A stretch of 64,000 nucleotides of DNA from Candidatus Ecksteinia adelgidicola (GTDB lineage Bacteria > Pseudomonadota > Gammaproteobacteria > Enterobacterales > Enterobacteriaceae), in contig CP045239.1 in assembly GCA_020541345.1 (NCBI GenBank), forward strand, positions 186,001 through 250,000. The letters run 5' to 3'. Positions 49,110-59,213 of this stretch are shown here, piece by piece; positions within the stretch are counted from its first letter, which is position 1; every line of letters begins with the position of its first letter. The translations under genes and the position numbers were made by a program. A model generated the notes under the pieces. The model did not search any database, was not told the DNA's origin, and saw only the letters and a program-made list of their open reading frames with translations.

Positions 49110-49600
49110 AAAGTATTTTAATATGAAAATATATTAATTATAAATGTATAAATCAATATATGTTTTATCATTAAAATCATATATTATGTGATATACAATA
49201 TTAATATATTTTAAATATGTAATTTAATTTAAAAAATATTTTTAAATTTAATAAATAAATTATATAATAATCACATAAATAATAAATATTTTTTTATCAT
49301 TTTTATCATAATATTAAATTTTATTTTTAAATATTATTTATACTTAATATTAAAAATTATATTATTTTATTTAAAATGTAAAATCATATATGTTTATAAC
49401 ATATGTCTATACATAATTAAACATAAATAATTTAATAATATATTTATTTTAATACAGTTAATAAATCGTTTAAATAATATTTTTTAAAAAAAAATATACG
49501 AATATTTTGTAAAATAATTAAAATTTACTTTTGTTCTTTATAAAATTTTACTTTTATACGTATAATTTTATAATTTTTTACAAAAATAACAAAATATTTC
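49110..49600. other. A/T spacer between rpe and yajR
   Basis: About 500 bases; no gph remnant (the E. coli neighbour) or other gene recognised. Confidence 0.5.
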
Positions 49601-49613
49601 ATCGAGGATTAAT

Positions 49614-50978
49614 ATGTATGACAGTACAATGACTGCATTAGAGCGTCGCACGACATTTGGATTAAGTGTCATCTTATCGCTTCGCATGTTTGGTATATTT
49701 ATGGTGTTACCAGCATTAACTACTTATGGTATGTATCTTAATGGTGCCAATAAAGTATTAATTGGAATTGCTATTGGAGTATATGGTTTATGCCAAGCGA
49801 TATTTCAAATTCCTCTTGGCTTTATTTCTGACTCTATTGGTAGAAAACCAATAATTATTGGAGGATTAATAATTTTTATGTTCGGCAGCATTATTCCTAT
49901 TATTAATCATTCTATTTGGGGAGTAATACTAGGTCGAGCCTTACAAGGTGCTGGAACTATTACGTCATCAGTAATGGCATTATTATCAGATTTAATTCGA
50001 GAGCAAAATTATACTAAAGCTATGGCGTTTATTGGTATAAATTTTGGAATTATTTTTACTCTTTCAATAGTATTAGGACCAATTATTACTCATATTTTTA
50101 ATATACATACGTTATTTTTGATTAGTGCTAGTTTAGCATTTATCGGGATTATACTAACCTTAGTAATTGTTCCTTCGAGTATTAGTAATAAAAGATTATT
50201 AAATCGTAATACAAACATTATGTGTGATAATTTTTTAAAAGTATTAAAAAACAAACGATTATTAAAACTAAATTTTGATATTATGTGTCTTCATGTTCTC
50301 TTAATTTCAATTTTTATTGCATTACCGTTCTCTATAGAAAAAGCTGGATTAAATGTTAGTGAACATTGGAAAATTTATTTAGTTACGATGTTAATATCAT
50401 TTATTATTATGATTTTTGTTATTATTTATGCTGAAAAATATCGTCATATAAAACAAGTCTTTATAGGATCGATAGCAATACTTTTTTTTTCTGAAACATT
50501 AATGTGGTTACCCGGTAATCATTTGTGGAGTGTTATTACTGGAATACAATTATTTTTTATAGGATTTAATATAATGGAAGCAATATTACCTTCATTGATT
50601 AGTAAAGAATCTCCTCTTGGATGCAAGGGTACAGCAATGGGTATTTATTCTACTAGTCAATTTATTGGTGTAGCAATTGGTGGAATATTTGGTGGTTGGT
50701 TATATCATTTAAAAGGAACAGTATTAGTATTTATTTTAGGATCAATACTTTCTTTTGTATGGATGTATATTAGTCGCACGATGAAAGAACCTTCTTATTT
50801 TAGTAGTCTAAAAATTAAATTATCTTCATTGACTATGAAAAGTACAATATTAGAAAGTTATTTAAAAAATCAACCAGGTATAAAAGAAGTAATTATTATT
50901 CCAGAAGAAGATAGTATTTATGTTAAAGTTGATGTGAAAAAAGTAAATCGTTCTCAAATTGAAAAATTAATATTTTAA
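49614..50978 (+). CDS. yajR: MFS transporter YajR with C-terminal YAM domain
   Basis: Inner-membrane proton-driven transporter of the major facilitator superfamily; the physiological substrate of YajR is not established. The 454 residues match E. coli YajR throughout. There are about 12 TM segments; motif A is GFISDSIGRKP (about 76-86), then LGRALQGAGTITSSVMALLSD and KGTAMGIYSTSQFIGVAIGG. A cytoplasmic C-terminal YAM domain (about 395-454) has GIKEVIIIPEEDSIYVKVD. GAGG precedes ATG 49614 by 7 bases. Retention in so reduced a genome suggests a useful exchange with the host. Intact. Confidence 0.93.
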   Translation: MYDSTMTALERRTTFGLSVILSLRMFGIFMVLPALTTYGMYLNGANKVLIGIAIGVYGLCQAIFQIPLGFISDSIGRKPIIIGGLIIFMFGSIIPIINHSIWGVILGRALQGAGTITSSVMALLSDLIREQNYTKAMAFIGINFGIIFTLSIVLGPIITHIFNIHTLFLISASLAFIGIILTLVIVPSSISNKRLLNRNTNIMCDNFLKVLKNKRLLKLNFDIMCLHVLLISIFIALPFSIEKAGLNVSEHWKIYLVTMLISFIIMIFVIIYAEKYRHIKQVFIGSIAILFFSETLMWLPGNHLWSVITGIQLFFIGFNIMEAILPSLISKESPLGCKGTAMGIYSTSQFIGVAIGGIFGGWLYHLKGTVLVFILGSILSFVWMYISRTMKEPSYFSSLKIKLSSLTMKSTILESYLKNQPGIKEVIIIPEEDSIYVKVDVKKVNRSQIEKLIF

Positions 50979-51761
50979 AAAAAAATACTAAAAAAATAAT
51001 ATTATCAATTTTTAAATATAACTTTTTAAGAAATATATAAAGTATTATATATAACGATAAAAAATATTAATTTTTAACATTTTAGATATCATTCGAAAAG
51101 TATGTTATGTTTAAGTATGATTTTTTAATGATATTTTATTTATGTAAATATTACATTCAATTTTAATAAAAATAAAAACTTTTATATTTTTTTTAAAAAT
51201 ATTTTAATCTTAATGTATTAAAAATAATATTATTTTATAGTATAAATAAGAAAATATAATTATTAATTAATATTTCTATATTTATATCTTTTTTAACGAT
51301 AGTTGATTATAATGAAAAATGTTATTTTTAACTTTTCATATTATAATTCATATGAAATTTTATTTTAAAAAAAATGTTATTGTATTAAAATAATATATAA
51401 AATTTTAAAATAAAAACCTTATTTAAAATCAAAATAGTATTTCTAACTAAAATAAACATTTTATAAATTTATCAAATATTTTAATTCAAAATTTAATATG
51501 ATATATTTTATGCTTAATTATTTGTTTTTTTAATATTTCATATAAATGAATTTTATTCATGATATTATTATTAATAATATATAACATTTAATTATTAAAA
51601 ATTATTTTAATTTATTAAATTCTTTATATAATATATTATTAATAACATTTTTTACATTTATTAATCTCTATAAATCGATAAAATTTTTACTTAAATTTTT
51701 AATTTTTTATTATTTGAATATTTTTTTAAAATATAAAAATATTTTACTAATTTGAATAGTC
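50979..51761. other. A/T spacer between yajR and nuoN (converging 3' ends)
   Basis: 783 bases; no terminator hairpin with G/C pairs and no gene seen. Confidence 0.5.
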
Positions 51762-53231
51762 TTATAATATTGGTTGCATAATTTTTACTAAAGTAATTAA
51801 TGGTTGTGGAAAAATTCCTAATCCAAGTATTACAATAGTGCAAATTAATACTAATATTTTGTTAACTATTACTGATGAACTACAATGATACTGGTAATTA
51901 TTATTATAAGATATTACTGAGGAATCACTAATATATAAGCTAATAATAATACGTAAGTAGCAATATAAACCAACTGTACTACCTAATATAATAATACCAG
52001 TTAAGAACCATAAATGTGCATTAATGCTTATAGAAAGTATAAAAAACTTACTAATAAATCCTAAAGTTGTTGGCATGCCCGCTAATGATAGCATCATAAT
52101 TGTCATTACAATAGATAAAACTGGTTTATAAAAAAATAAACCTTGATAAGATGGTGATAATTTAAATCTTGAGTATTCATATTGACTAAAAATGAGACTT
52201 AAAACACCAAATACACCTAGGTTAGTAAACAAATAATTTATACAGTATATTGCTGCAGCTTCTTCTGAAAACTGATTATTTTTTTTTAATGCAATTAATA
52301 TTACTAGTAAATAACCAAAATGTGAAATCGAAGAATATCCTAAGAAACGCTTGATATTTCTTTGATTCATAGCCATTAAATTACCGAATACAATCGAACA
52401 ACAAGAAATAATAGATAATAATAGATACAGGGATTTACTATTATCACTTGGCATATATAAAAACAAACGCATAAGAATAGAAAAATTAGCAATTTTACTT
52501 GCTGTAGAAAGAAATGCACAAGTTGGTAATGGAGCTCCTTGGTATATATCAGGTGTCCATAAGTGAAATGGTACTAATGATAGTTTAAAGAGAAATCCAA
52601 CCATCATCATACCTAAACCAATTAAAATAAATGGCTGATTTGTAATATGTTCTTGTAAATTTTTTCCTATATTCTCTATTAACAAATTACCAGATTCAGA
52701 ATAAATCAGTGCCATACCAAATAATAAAAAAGCTGATGCTACAGAAGATAGCAACATATATTTAATAGCTGCCTCTATTGAAAATTTTTCATAATAAATA
52801 TAACCTATTAAACCAATCAGTGGTAATGAACTTAATTCAAATCCCAAAAACAGTGATACTAAATGATTTGCACTTACTAATATTAAACATCCTATAGTAC
52901 TAATAGCAATAAGTAAGCAAAACTCTTCACGATTATCTAAATAATGGATTAGATAAGGATAAGCGAGTATACAAGTCCCTAAGCTACTTAACAAAATTAA
53001 CGAAGTATAAAAAATTGTATGACCGTCAATTTGTAATAAATTAATATTTATTATGTTATTTTGATTTAAAAAATGTAAAGAAAAAAAAGAAAAACTTAAT
53101 CCAATCACCGTTATGATCGTATTAATGAGGTAATTACGTTTCCATGCAATATTTAGCATTAAAATTACCACTGTTAGTCCAATAATGAAAAGTGGTAAGA
53201 GTGCAATTATTTGTTGAGTAATCATTATCAT
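51762..53231 (-). CDS. nuoN: NADH-quinone oxidoreductase subunit N
   Basis: Antiporter-like membrane subunit of complex I that contributes to proton pumping. The 489 residues (E. coli 485) have about 14 TM segments and the Mrp-antiporter-type core: LGFELSSLPLIGLIGY with the key glutamate, KYMLLSSVASAFLLFG with a channel lysine, FKLSLVPFHLWTPDIYQGAP, and RNIKRFLGYSSISHFGYLL. Start ATG 53231; a second ATG two codons later matches E. coli (MTITPQNLIALLPL) about equally well. Last gene of the operon, 39 bases behind nuoM. Intact. Confidence 0.97.
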   Translation of the reverse strand: MIMITQQIIALLPLFIIGLTVVILMLNIAWKRNYLINTIITVIGLSFSFFSLHFLNQNNIININLLQIDGHTIFYTSLILLSSLGTCILAYPYLIHYLDNREEFCLLIAISTIGCLILVSANHLVSLFLGFELSSLPLIGLIGYIYYEKFSIEAAIKYMLLSSVASAFLLFGMALIYSESGNLLIENIGKNLQEHITNQPFILIGLGMMMVGFLFKLSLVPFHLWTPDIYQGAPLPTCAFLSTASKIANFSILMRLFLYMPSDNSKSLYLLLSIISCCSIVFGNLMAMNQRNIKRFLGYSSISHFGYLLVILIALKKNNQFSEEAAAIYCINYLFTNLGVFGVLSLIFSQYEYSRFKLSPSYQGLFFYKPVLSIVMTIMMLSLAGMPTTLGFISKFFILSISINAHLWFLTGIIILGSTVGLYCYLRIIISLYISDSSVISYNNNYQYHCSSSVIVNKILVLICTIVILGLGIFPQPLITLVKIMQPIL

Positions 53232-53270
53232 TGTAGATTATGACCTTGTGCTTGAAATTACTAAATGTGA

Positions 53271-54767
53271 TCAATGTAACCAATATTGAAGATTATGTAT
53301 AGAAAAAGAAAGCTTATTTAAGACTGGTTGTGGATAAACTCCTAAAATTACTAATAGTATTGCTAATGATAAAGTTATAGCTAATTCGCGTATACTTATA
53401 GGCAACAATGTTTTATATAACTTACCATTTCCATAATAAGTTTTTTGTATCATAGTTAAAGAGTATATAGATGCAAAAATTAAACCAAAAGTTGATATTA
53501 TAGCTATAATTGGCATATTTTTAAAGTTTCCACATAAAATTAAAAATTCACCAATAAAATTACCAGTACCTGGTATTCCTAACGTAGCTGCTGAAAAAAA
53601 TAGTGATAAAGCAGGTATATATTGAATCTGACCCCATAAACCACCCATTTTAGACATGTCACGAGTGTGTAATCTTTCGTAAAGTTGACCGCAAATAATA
53701 AACATTCCAGATGCAGATAATCCATGTGCTATCATTTGAACTACTGCGCCTTGATAAGCTATTATATTATTAGTGTAAATTGCAATCAATACAAACCCCA
53801 TATGGGAGATCGATGAATAAGCAATGAAACGTTTAATGTCAGATTGTACAAATGCGATCCAGGCACCATAAAAAATATTTATAATTCCTAAGAAAAAAGC
53901 TATTTTAGAAAATGAATGAGAAGCTTCTGGAAATAATGGTAAAGTAAAACGCATTAAACCATAAGCTGCAGTTTTTACTAAAATTCCTGCTAAATCAACT
54001 GAACCAGAAGTTGGCGCATGAACGTGTGCATCTGGTAACCAACCATGAAATGGTACTACTGGTATTTTTACTGAAAATGCTATAAAAAAACCTAACATTA
54101 ATAAATATTGCAAATGATATGACATTGAAGTATGTAATAATTGTTCATAATCAAAAGTCCATATTCCACTACTATTATAGTGAACAAGAACTAAACCAAA
54201 AATAGAAATAAACATTATGAGTCCGCTAATTTGCATATAGATAAAAAATTTAGTAGCAGCTGTAATGCAATCTTTTTTGTTTAATCCTTTATGTCCCCAA
54301 AGTGAAATTAAGAAATACATCGGAACTAACATAAATTCCCAAAAAAAGAAAAACAAAAATAAATCAATAGCGAGAAACACACTAATTACGCTACAAATGA
54401 TCCATAAAAGATTAAGATAAAAAAAACCTTGATATTTTTTAATTTCACACCAAGAACACAATACTGAATACAACCCTAATAAACTAGTTAATGCGATCAT
54501 GATAAGTGACAAATTATCCAAAGCTAAATGAATAGAGATACCAAAACGTGGAATCCAAGGTAATAAAAATTCATTTGTCCATTTTGGAAAATATTTTAAA
54601 GAAGCTAATACATAGATATCTTTTAACCATAGCTTTAAAGTAATTCCTATGATTAATATCGTTGTTATTAAAGCAATCCATCGTGGTGCATTTATATTAA
54701 AATTCTCGAATTGCCAACATAGAAGACCACCAATAAAAGGTATAAGAATTAACAAAGGTAATAGCAT
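53271..54767 (-). CDS. nuoM: NADH-quinone oxidoreductase subunit M
   Basis: Antiporter-like proton-pumping subunit of complex I. The 498 residues (E. coli 509) start MLLPLLILIPFIGGLLCWQ. FFFFWEFMLVPMYFLISLWG holds the conserved glutamate, VKIPVVPFHGWLPDAHVHAP the lysine and quinone-side motif, and DIKRFIAYSSISHMGFVLIAIY follows. The C-terminus is slightly shorter than in E. coli. A spacer of 188 bases of A/T separates it from nuoL, the only long gap in the membrane-arm half of the operon; the closest ribosome-binding-like AAGG lies about 16 bases before ATG. Intact. Confidence 0.97.
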   Translation of the reverse strand: MLLPLLILIPFIGGLLCWQFENFNINAPRWIALITTILIIGITLKLWLKDIYVLASLKYFPKWTNEFLLPWIPRFGISIHLALDNLSLIMIALTSLLGLYSVLCSWCEIKKYQGFFYLNLLWIICSVISVFLAIDLFLFFFFWEFMLVPMYFLISLWGHKGLNKKDCITAATKFFIYMQISGLIMFISIFGLVLVHYNSSGIWTFDYEQLLHTSMSYHLQYLLMLGFFIAFSVKIPVVPFHGWLPDAHVHAPTSGSVDLAGILVKTAAYGLMRFTLPLFPEASHSFSKIAFFLGIINIFYGAWIAFVQSDIKRFIAYSSISHMGFVLIAIYTNNIIAYQGAVVQMIAHGLSASGMFIICGQLYERLHTRDMSKMGGLWGQIQYIPALSLFFSAATLGIPGTGNFIGEFLILCGNFKNMPIIAIISTFGLIFASIYSLTMIQKTYYGNGKLYKTLLPISIRELAITLSLAILLVILGVYPQPVLNKLSFSIHNLQYWLH

Positions 54768-54955
54768 GATATTTTCTTATCCGCCTTGTGTATATATTAT
54801 GATATTATAAATAAGATTTATATTTTGTTATTTCATGTTACTAATATTAGAAATACTAAGACTTATTATCTATTTTAGATTGTTAATTCTTAGATATTAA
54901 AAAAATGATTACATTATATATTATTCATATATTTAAGTAATTCATAAAACGTTTT

Positions 54956-56806
54956 TTAATAAAAAAGTAATAATCCTAATATAAAAACTGTTCCAACTTC
55001 AATAGACGCAATATACCAACGTATTTTTCCATTTTGACATATAGCTAAATTACGATTACTCCAAAAAAAAAGAAAAACAGGTACATTTATTAAATAATTA
55101 AGTGGATCATTTTTTAATAGTTTGGTAATTAATAGATATGGTAAAACAAAAATTTTATTATATAACCAGTCGAATCCAAAATCATAAAACCACCACTGTT
55201 TAATGAAATTATCTATATTATTAATAATCTTGTTTACTATATTTTTTTTACCAATCCATAATATTTTTGCTAAAACAATGCCAATAATGGTAACTAAACT
55301 AGATGCAATGTTAATTTGTAACATTTCGTAATTGACTAATTTAATAATTTTTGGAAATATATTTTTAAGAGGAGGTATAATCATTGCTCCAACAAATGTA
55401 GAAAGAAAAAGAAGAATATATAATGGTAAGTGATGAGTAATATTTTTTTTAGTACTTACTTTTATTTTTTCTTGACCATAAAACATAATAAAAATCATTC
55501 GAAACGTATATAATGAAGTTATAAATTCTCCTAAAATAGCAAATATCGTGAAACTTAAGTGTCCATGAATCATAGTACCAGAAAGAATTGCTTCTTTACT
55601 AAAAAAACCAGCTGTTAATAAAGGGAAAGCTGATAATGAAGATCCACCGATTAAGAAACATATATAAATTAATGGCATACTTTTTTTCAAGCCTCCCATT
55701 TTAAATATGTTTTGTTCATGATGACAGGCTAAAATTATTGATCCAGATGATAAAAATAGTAATGCTTTAAAAAATGCATGAGTCATTAAATGAAAAATTG
55801 CTGCATTCCATGCTTGCGCACCAAGTGCTAAAAACATATAACCAATTTGACTCATAGTAGAATAAGCTAATATACGTTTAATATTATTTTGTGTTAATGC
55901 AGAAAAACCTGCTAATAATAATGTCATAGTTCCAACTATAGCTACAATGTGAAGTATTTCTGGTGCCATTAGAAATAAACTATGAGTACGCGCGATGAGA
56001 TAAACTCCAGCAGTTACCATAGTTGCTGCATGAATTAGTGCAGAAACTGGAGTTGGCCCTACCATGGCTTCTACCAACCAAGTTTGTAAAGGTAATTGCG
56101 CTGATTTACCAATTGCTCCAATGAGTAACATTAAAGTAGCTATAGTAATAGTAATATTACTTACTTCTAAATTTTTATGCGCTAATGTAATTATCTCAGG
56201 AATATCTAAAGATCCTAGTTCTTTATAAAAAATAAACAATGAAAAAATAAGAAAGATATCACCAATACGCGTTATTAAAAAAGCTTTTATTGCTGCAATA
56301 CCATTAGATGGAATCTTGTAATAAAAACCAATTAACAAATAACTACATAACCCTACAATTTCCCATCCTAAGTACATTAATAGAAAATTTTTTGCAAGCA
56401 CTAATATAATCATTCCAGCAACAAATAAATTAGTATAAGCAAAAAATCGTGAATAACCTTCTTCGCCACACATATACCAATAAGAAAAAATATGAATTAA
56501 AAAACTAACACCAATAATAATTGAAAGCATAGTAAGTGATAATCCATCAAGCATTAAGCTAATTTTAACATTAAGATTATCAACACTAATCCAGTTCCAA
56601 AAGTTTTGTTGGTATATTATTATACTAGTACGAGAAGATTGTTTTATAAAGAAATCTATTACTATATAGATTGTAAGTAATGCAGTAAGACCAATAGATC
56701 CTATACCAATCACTGAAGATAACTTATTAGAGTAACGATTTAAAGAAAAAGATAATAATAAAAAACTAATTAACGGTAATAAAATGGTGAAATATAACAA
56801 GTTCAT
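54956..56806 (-). CDS. nuoL: NADH-quinone oxidoreductase subunit L
   Basis: Largest antiporter-like subunit of complex I, at the distal end of the membrane arm, with the long amphipathic helix HL that ties the arm together. The 616 residues (E. coli 613) contain [70 protein letters not shown] and [23 protein letters not shown]. The ATG overlaps the nuoK stop by four bases (translational coupling). Intact. Confidence 0.98.
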   Translation of the reverse strand: MNLLYFTILLPLISFLLLSFSLNRYSNKLSSVIGIGSIGLTALLTIYIVIDFFIKQSSRTSIIIYQQNFWNWISVDNLNVKISLMLDGLSLTMLSIIIGVSFLIHIFSYWYMCGEEGYSRFFAYTNLFVAGMIILVLAKNFLLMYLGWEIVGLCSYLLIGFYYKIPSNGIAAIKAFLITRIGDIFLIFSLFIFYKELGSLDIPEIITLAHKNLEVSNITITIATLMLLIGAIGKSAQLPLQTWLVEAMVGPTPVSALIHAATMVTAGVYLIARTHSLFLMAPEILHIVAIVGTMTLLLAGFSALTQNNIKRILAYSTMSQIGYMFLALGAQAWNAAIFHLMTHAFFKALLFLSSGSIILACHHEQNIFKMGGLKKSMPLIYICFLIGGSSLSAFPLLTAGFFSKEAILSGTMIHGHLSFTIFAILGEFITSLYTFRMIFIMFYGQEKIKVSTKKNITHHLPLYILLFLSTFVGAMIIPPLKNIFPKIIKLVNYEMLQINIASSLVTIIGIVLAKILWIGKKNIVNKIINNIDNFIKQWWFYDFGFDWLYNKIFVLPYLLITKLLKNDPLNYLINVPVFLFFWSNRNLAICQNGKIRWYIASIEVGTVFILGLLLFY

Positions 56807-57105
56807 TTTCGCATCTCGCTAAGGACATCAACATTTAAAGTATGATAATATCGATAGAGTTGTAACAATAATGCTAATCCAATAGCAGCTTCAGCTGCCG
56901 CTACACTAATAACTAAAACATACATGATTTGTCCATCTACTTGTTCCCAATAGCTACCTGCTATAACAAAAGAAAGAATTGCAGAGTTAATCATTATTTC
57001 TAAACTAACAAGCATAAAGAGAAAATTTCGACGAACTAAAAGACCAGTAAATCCAAGAATAAATAAAAGTGCTGATAAAATTAAACCATATTGTAGGGAG
57101 ATCAT
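56803..57105 (-). CDS. nuoK: NADH-quinone oxidoreductase subunit K
   Basis: Small three-helix membrane subunit of complex I. The 100 residues equal the E. coli length. The two proton-path glutamates sit in [15 protein letters not shown] (about 32-46) and [18 protein letters not shown] (about 68-85). Overlaps nuoJ and nuoL by four bases each, indicating coupled translation. Intact. Confidence 0.97.
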   Translation of the reverse strand: MISLQYGLILSALLFILGFTGLLVRRNFLFMLVSLEIMINSAILSFVIAGSYWEQVDGQIMYVLVISVAAAEAAIGLALLLQLYRYYHTLNVDVLSEMRK

Positions 57106-57659
57106 TTTTTTTCTCTATGTTTTTCAGTAATTTTATTTTTCGTTAATAGGTATCTAAAAGTTTCTAAAGATTTATTTATACGACCTATATGACACGAAAC
57201 TATCAAACCTCCTAGTAATAAAATTGAAGCTAGTTCAGTAACTAATAAGTAGTAACTAAATAAACTTATTCCAACTAATTTAGCATCTAATATCTTACCA
57301 GTAATATTTTTACTAGGCATCTTAAAAATTGAAATGATTAGTATTATAAATAATAATAAAGAAAGTAATCCTGGTCCAATCCATAAAGATAACTTAGTCC
57401 ATACACGTTCTTGTTTTTCTAATATTTTACCTATATTTAACATCATTACAACAAAAACAAATAATACTGCAATTGCTCCGGAATAAATAATCACTTCTAG
57501 CGCTCCAGCAAAATAAGCACCAATAGAAAAAAAAATTCCAGATATCGCGAATAATACAACAATTAGATATAACAACGCATGCATAGGATTAGTGTGAGTA
57601 ATGATACGAATCGTTCCAGCTATCGCTATTAATCCTAAGAGATAAAATACAATATCCAT
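57102..57659 (-). CDS. nuoJ: NADH-quinone oxidoreductase subunit J
   Basis: Five-helix membrane subunit of complex I. The 185 residues match E. coli length (184). Recognisable segments are [51 protein letters not shown] (the conserved TM3 with its pi-bulge glycine/tyrosine region) and the C-terminal [14 protein letters not shown]. Lies 15 bases after nuoI and overlaps nuoK by four bases. Intact. Confidence 0.97.
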   Translation of the reverse strand: MDIVFYLLGLIAIAGTIRIITHTNPMHALLYLIVVLFAISGIFFSIGAYFAGALEVIIYSGAIAVLFVFVVMMLNIGKILEKQERVWTKLSLWIGPGLLSLLLFIILIISIFKMPSKNITGKILDAKLVGISLFSYYLLVTELASILLLGGLIVSCHIGRINKSLETFRYLLTKNKITEKHREKK

Positions 57660-57674
57660 TCTGATTTAAAATCC

Positions 57675-58217
57675 TTATGGTAACAAAGTTTTTACATTAA
57701 TTGGTTTATCTTCATTTTTAGCTTCACCTTTATCTTTTTCATTAATTGCCACACCAGTGACATGATAAAAATTATATTCTGGATATTTACCTGGACCTGA
57801 AATTAATAAATCTTCTTTTTCATATACTAAATCTTGGCGTTTAAATTCACTCATTTCAAAATCTGAAATTAATTGAATTGCAGCAGTTGGACATGCTTCT
57901 TCGCACAATCCACAAAATATGCATCTTGAAAAATTTATACGAAAATATTCAGAATACCAGCGACCGTCTTGTTGTTCTTTTTTTTGCAAAGAAATACAAC
58001 TTACTGGACAAGCTACAGCACATAAATTACATGCAACACAACGTTCTTTTCCATCAGGATCACGTGTAAGAACAATACGACCTCGATATCTTGGTGGAAT
58101 ATAAACTGGTTTTTCTGGGTATAATTGAGTTTCTCGTTTAGAGAAAGCATGTAGTCCAATAATCCACATACTTCGAATTTGTGTACAAAAATCAACAATG
58201 AGTTGTATAAATATCAT
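57675..58217 (-). CDS. nuoI: NADH-quinone oxidoreductase subunit I
   Basis: Peripheral-arm subunit carrying Fe-S clusters N6a and N6b, which pass electrons toward N2. The 180 residues equal the E. coli length. Two ferredoxin motifs are intact: [12 protein letters not shown] (about 60-71) and [12 protein letters not shown] (about 99-110). The [16 protein letters not shown] stretch precedes the first, and the end [16 protein letters not shown] is typical. Starts ATG 58217, 15 bases after nuoH. Intact. Confidence 0.98.
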   Translation of the reverse strand: MIFIQLIVDFCTQIRSMWIIGLHAFSKRETQLYPEKPVYIPPRYRGRIVLTRDPDGKERCVACNLCAVACPVSCISLQKKEQQDGRWYSEYFRINFSRCIFCGLCEEACPTAAIQLISDFEMSEFKRQDLVYEKEDLLISGPGKYPEYNFYHVTGVAINEKDKGEAKNEDKPINVKTLLP

Positions 58218-58232
58218 TCTTATATTTATCCT

Positions 58233-59213
58233 TTATTGATTATTTTTGAATAAAACAATTGCTGCAGTAACTAACAAATTCAACAATGTTAGAGGTAAAC
58301 ATATTCTCCATCCAAAAGACATAACTTGATCATACCTTGGACGGGGTAATGCAGCACGTATTAAAACAAAAATTGTTATAAAAAATATTATTTTCAATGA
58401 AAACCAGATAAATGGCGGTAATAGTGGACCCTGCCAACCTCCAAAGAACAAAGTTGCCATAAAAGCAGATGTAGTTATCATTCCAATATATTCACCTATA
58501 AAGAATAATCCAAATTTCATTCCAGAATATTCAATATGATATCCATCAGCTAATTCTTGTTCAGCTTCTGGTTGATCAAATGGGTGGCGATGACATATAG
58601 CTATAATAGAAATAAAAAAAGTTATAAAACCAAAAAACTGTGGAATCACATTCCAAATGTTTTTTTGTGCTTTAATAATTTCTAATATATTAAAAGATCC
58701 TGACTGTATAACTACCCCCATAATTGAAAGTCCAGTAAATACTTCATAACTCAAAGCTTGTGCAGAAGCTCGTATTGCACCTAATAACGCATATTTATTA
58801 CCACTCGACCAACCAGCTAATAACACGGAATATACAGTTAAACTAGCCATCATGAGGAAAAATAAAATACCAATGTTAAGATTACATACTAACCAATTTG
58901 GACTAATTGGAATGATTACAAGGGTTAACAATAATGTACTGAAAGAAATTATTGGTGCTAATATAAATATTATTTTGTCAGAAAATTTTGGAACCCAATC
59001 TTCTTTAAAAAACATTTTTATCATATCAGCAATGAGTTGCATAGAACCGCCCCAACCAACACGATTCGGTCCATAACGATTTTGAAATAAAGCTAACAAA
59101 CGACGTTCAAAAAAACTCATACATGCACCAAAAGTAATAGTTGCTAGTAAAATGATAATAGCTTTAAGAATGCTAATAAAAATAGTGATTATTGTAGGTG
59201 TAAACCAATTCAT
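58233..59213 (-). CDS. nuoH: NADH-quinone oxidoreductase subunit H
   Basis: Membrane subunit that forms the quinone chamber with NuoB and NuoD. The 326 residues (E. coli 325) contain [40 protein letters not shown], the glutamate-rich loop [21 protein letters not shown] and [21 protein letters not shown]. Start ATG overlaps the nuoG stop by four bases. Intact. Confidence 0.98.
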   Translation of the reverse strand: MNWFTPTIITIFISILKAIIILLATITFGACMSFFERRLLALFQNRYGPNRVGWGGSMQLIADMIKMFFKEDWVPKFSDKIIFILAPIISFSTLLLTLVIIPISPNWLVCNLNIGILFFLMMASLTVYSVLLAGWSSGNKYALLGAIRASAQALSYEVFTGLSIMGVVIQSGSFNILEIIKAQKNIWNVIPQFFGFITFFISIIAICHRHPFDQPEAEQELADGYHIEYSGMKFGLFFIGEYIGMITTSAFMATLFFGGWQGPLLPPFIWFSLKIIFFITIFVLIRAALPRPRYDQVMSFGWRICLPLTLLNLLVTAAIVLFKNNQ

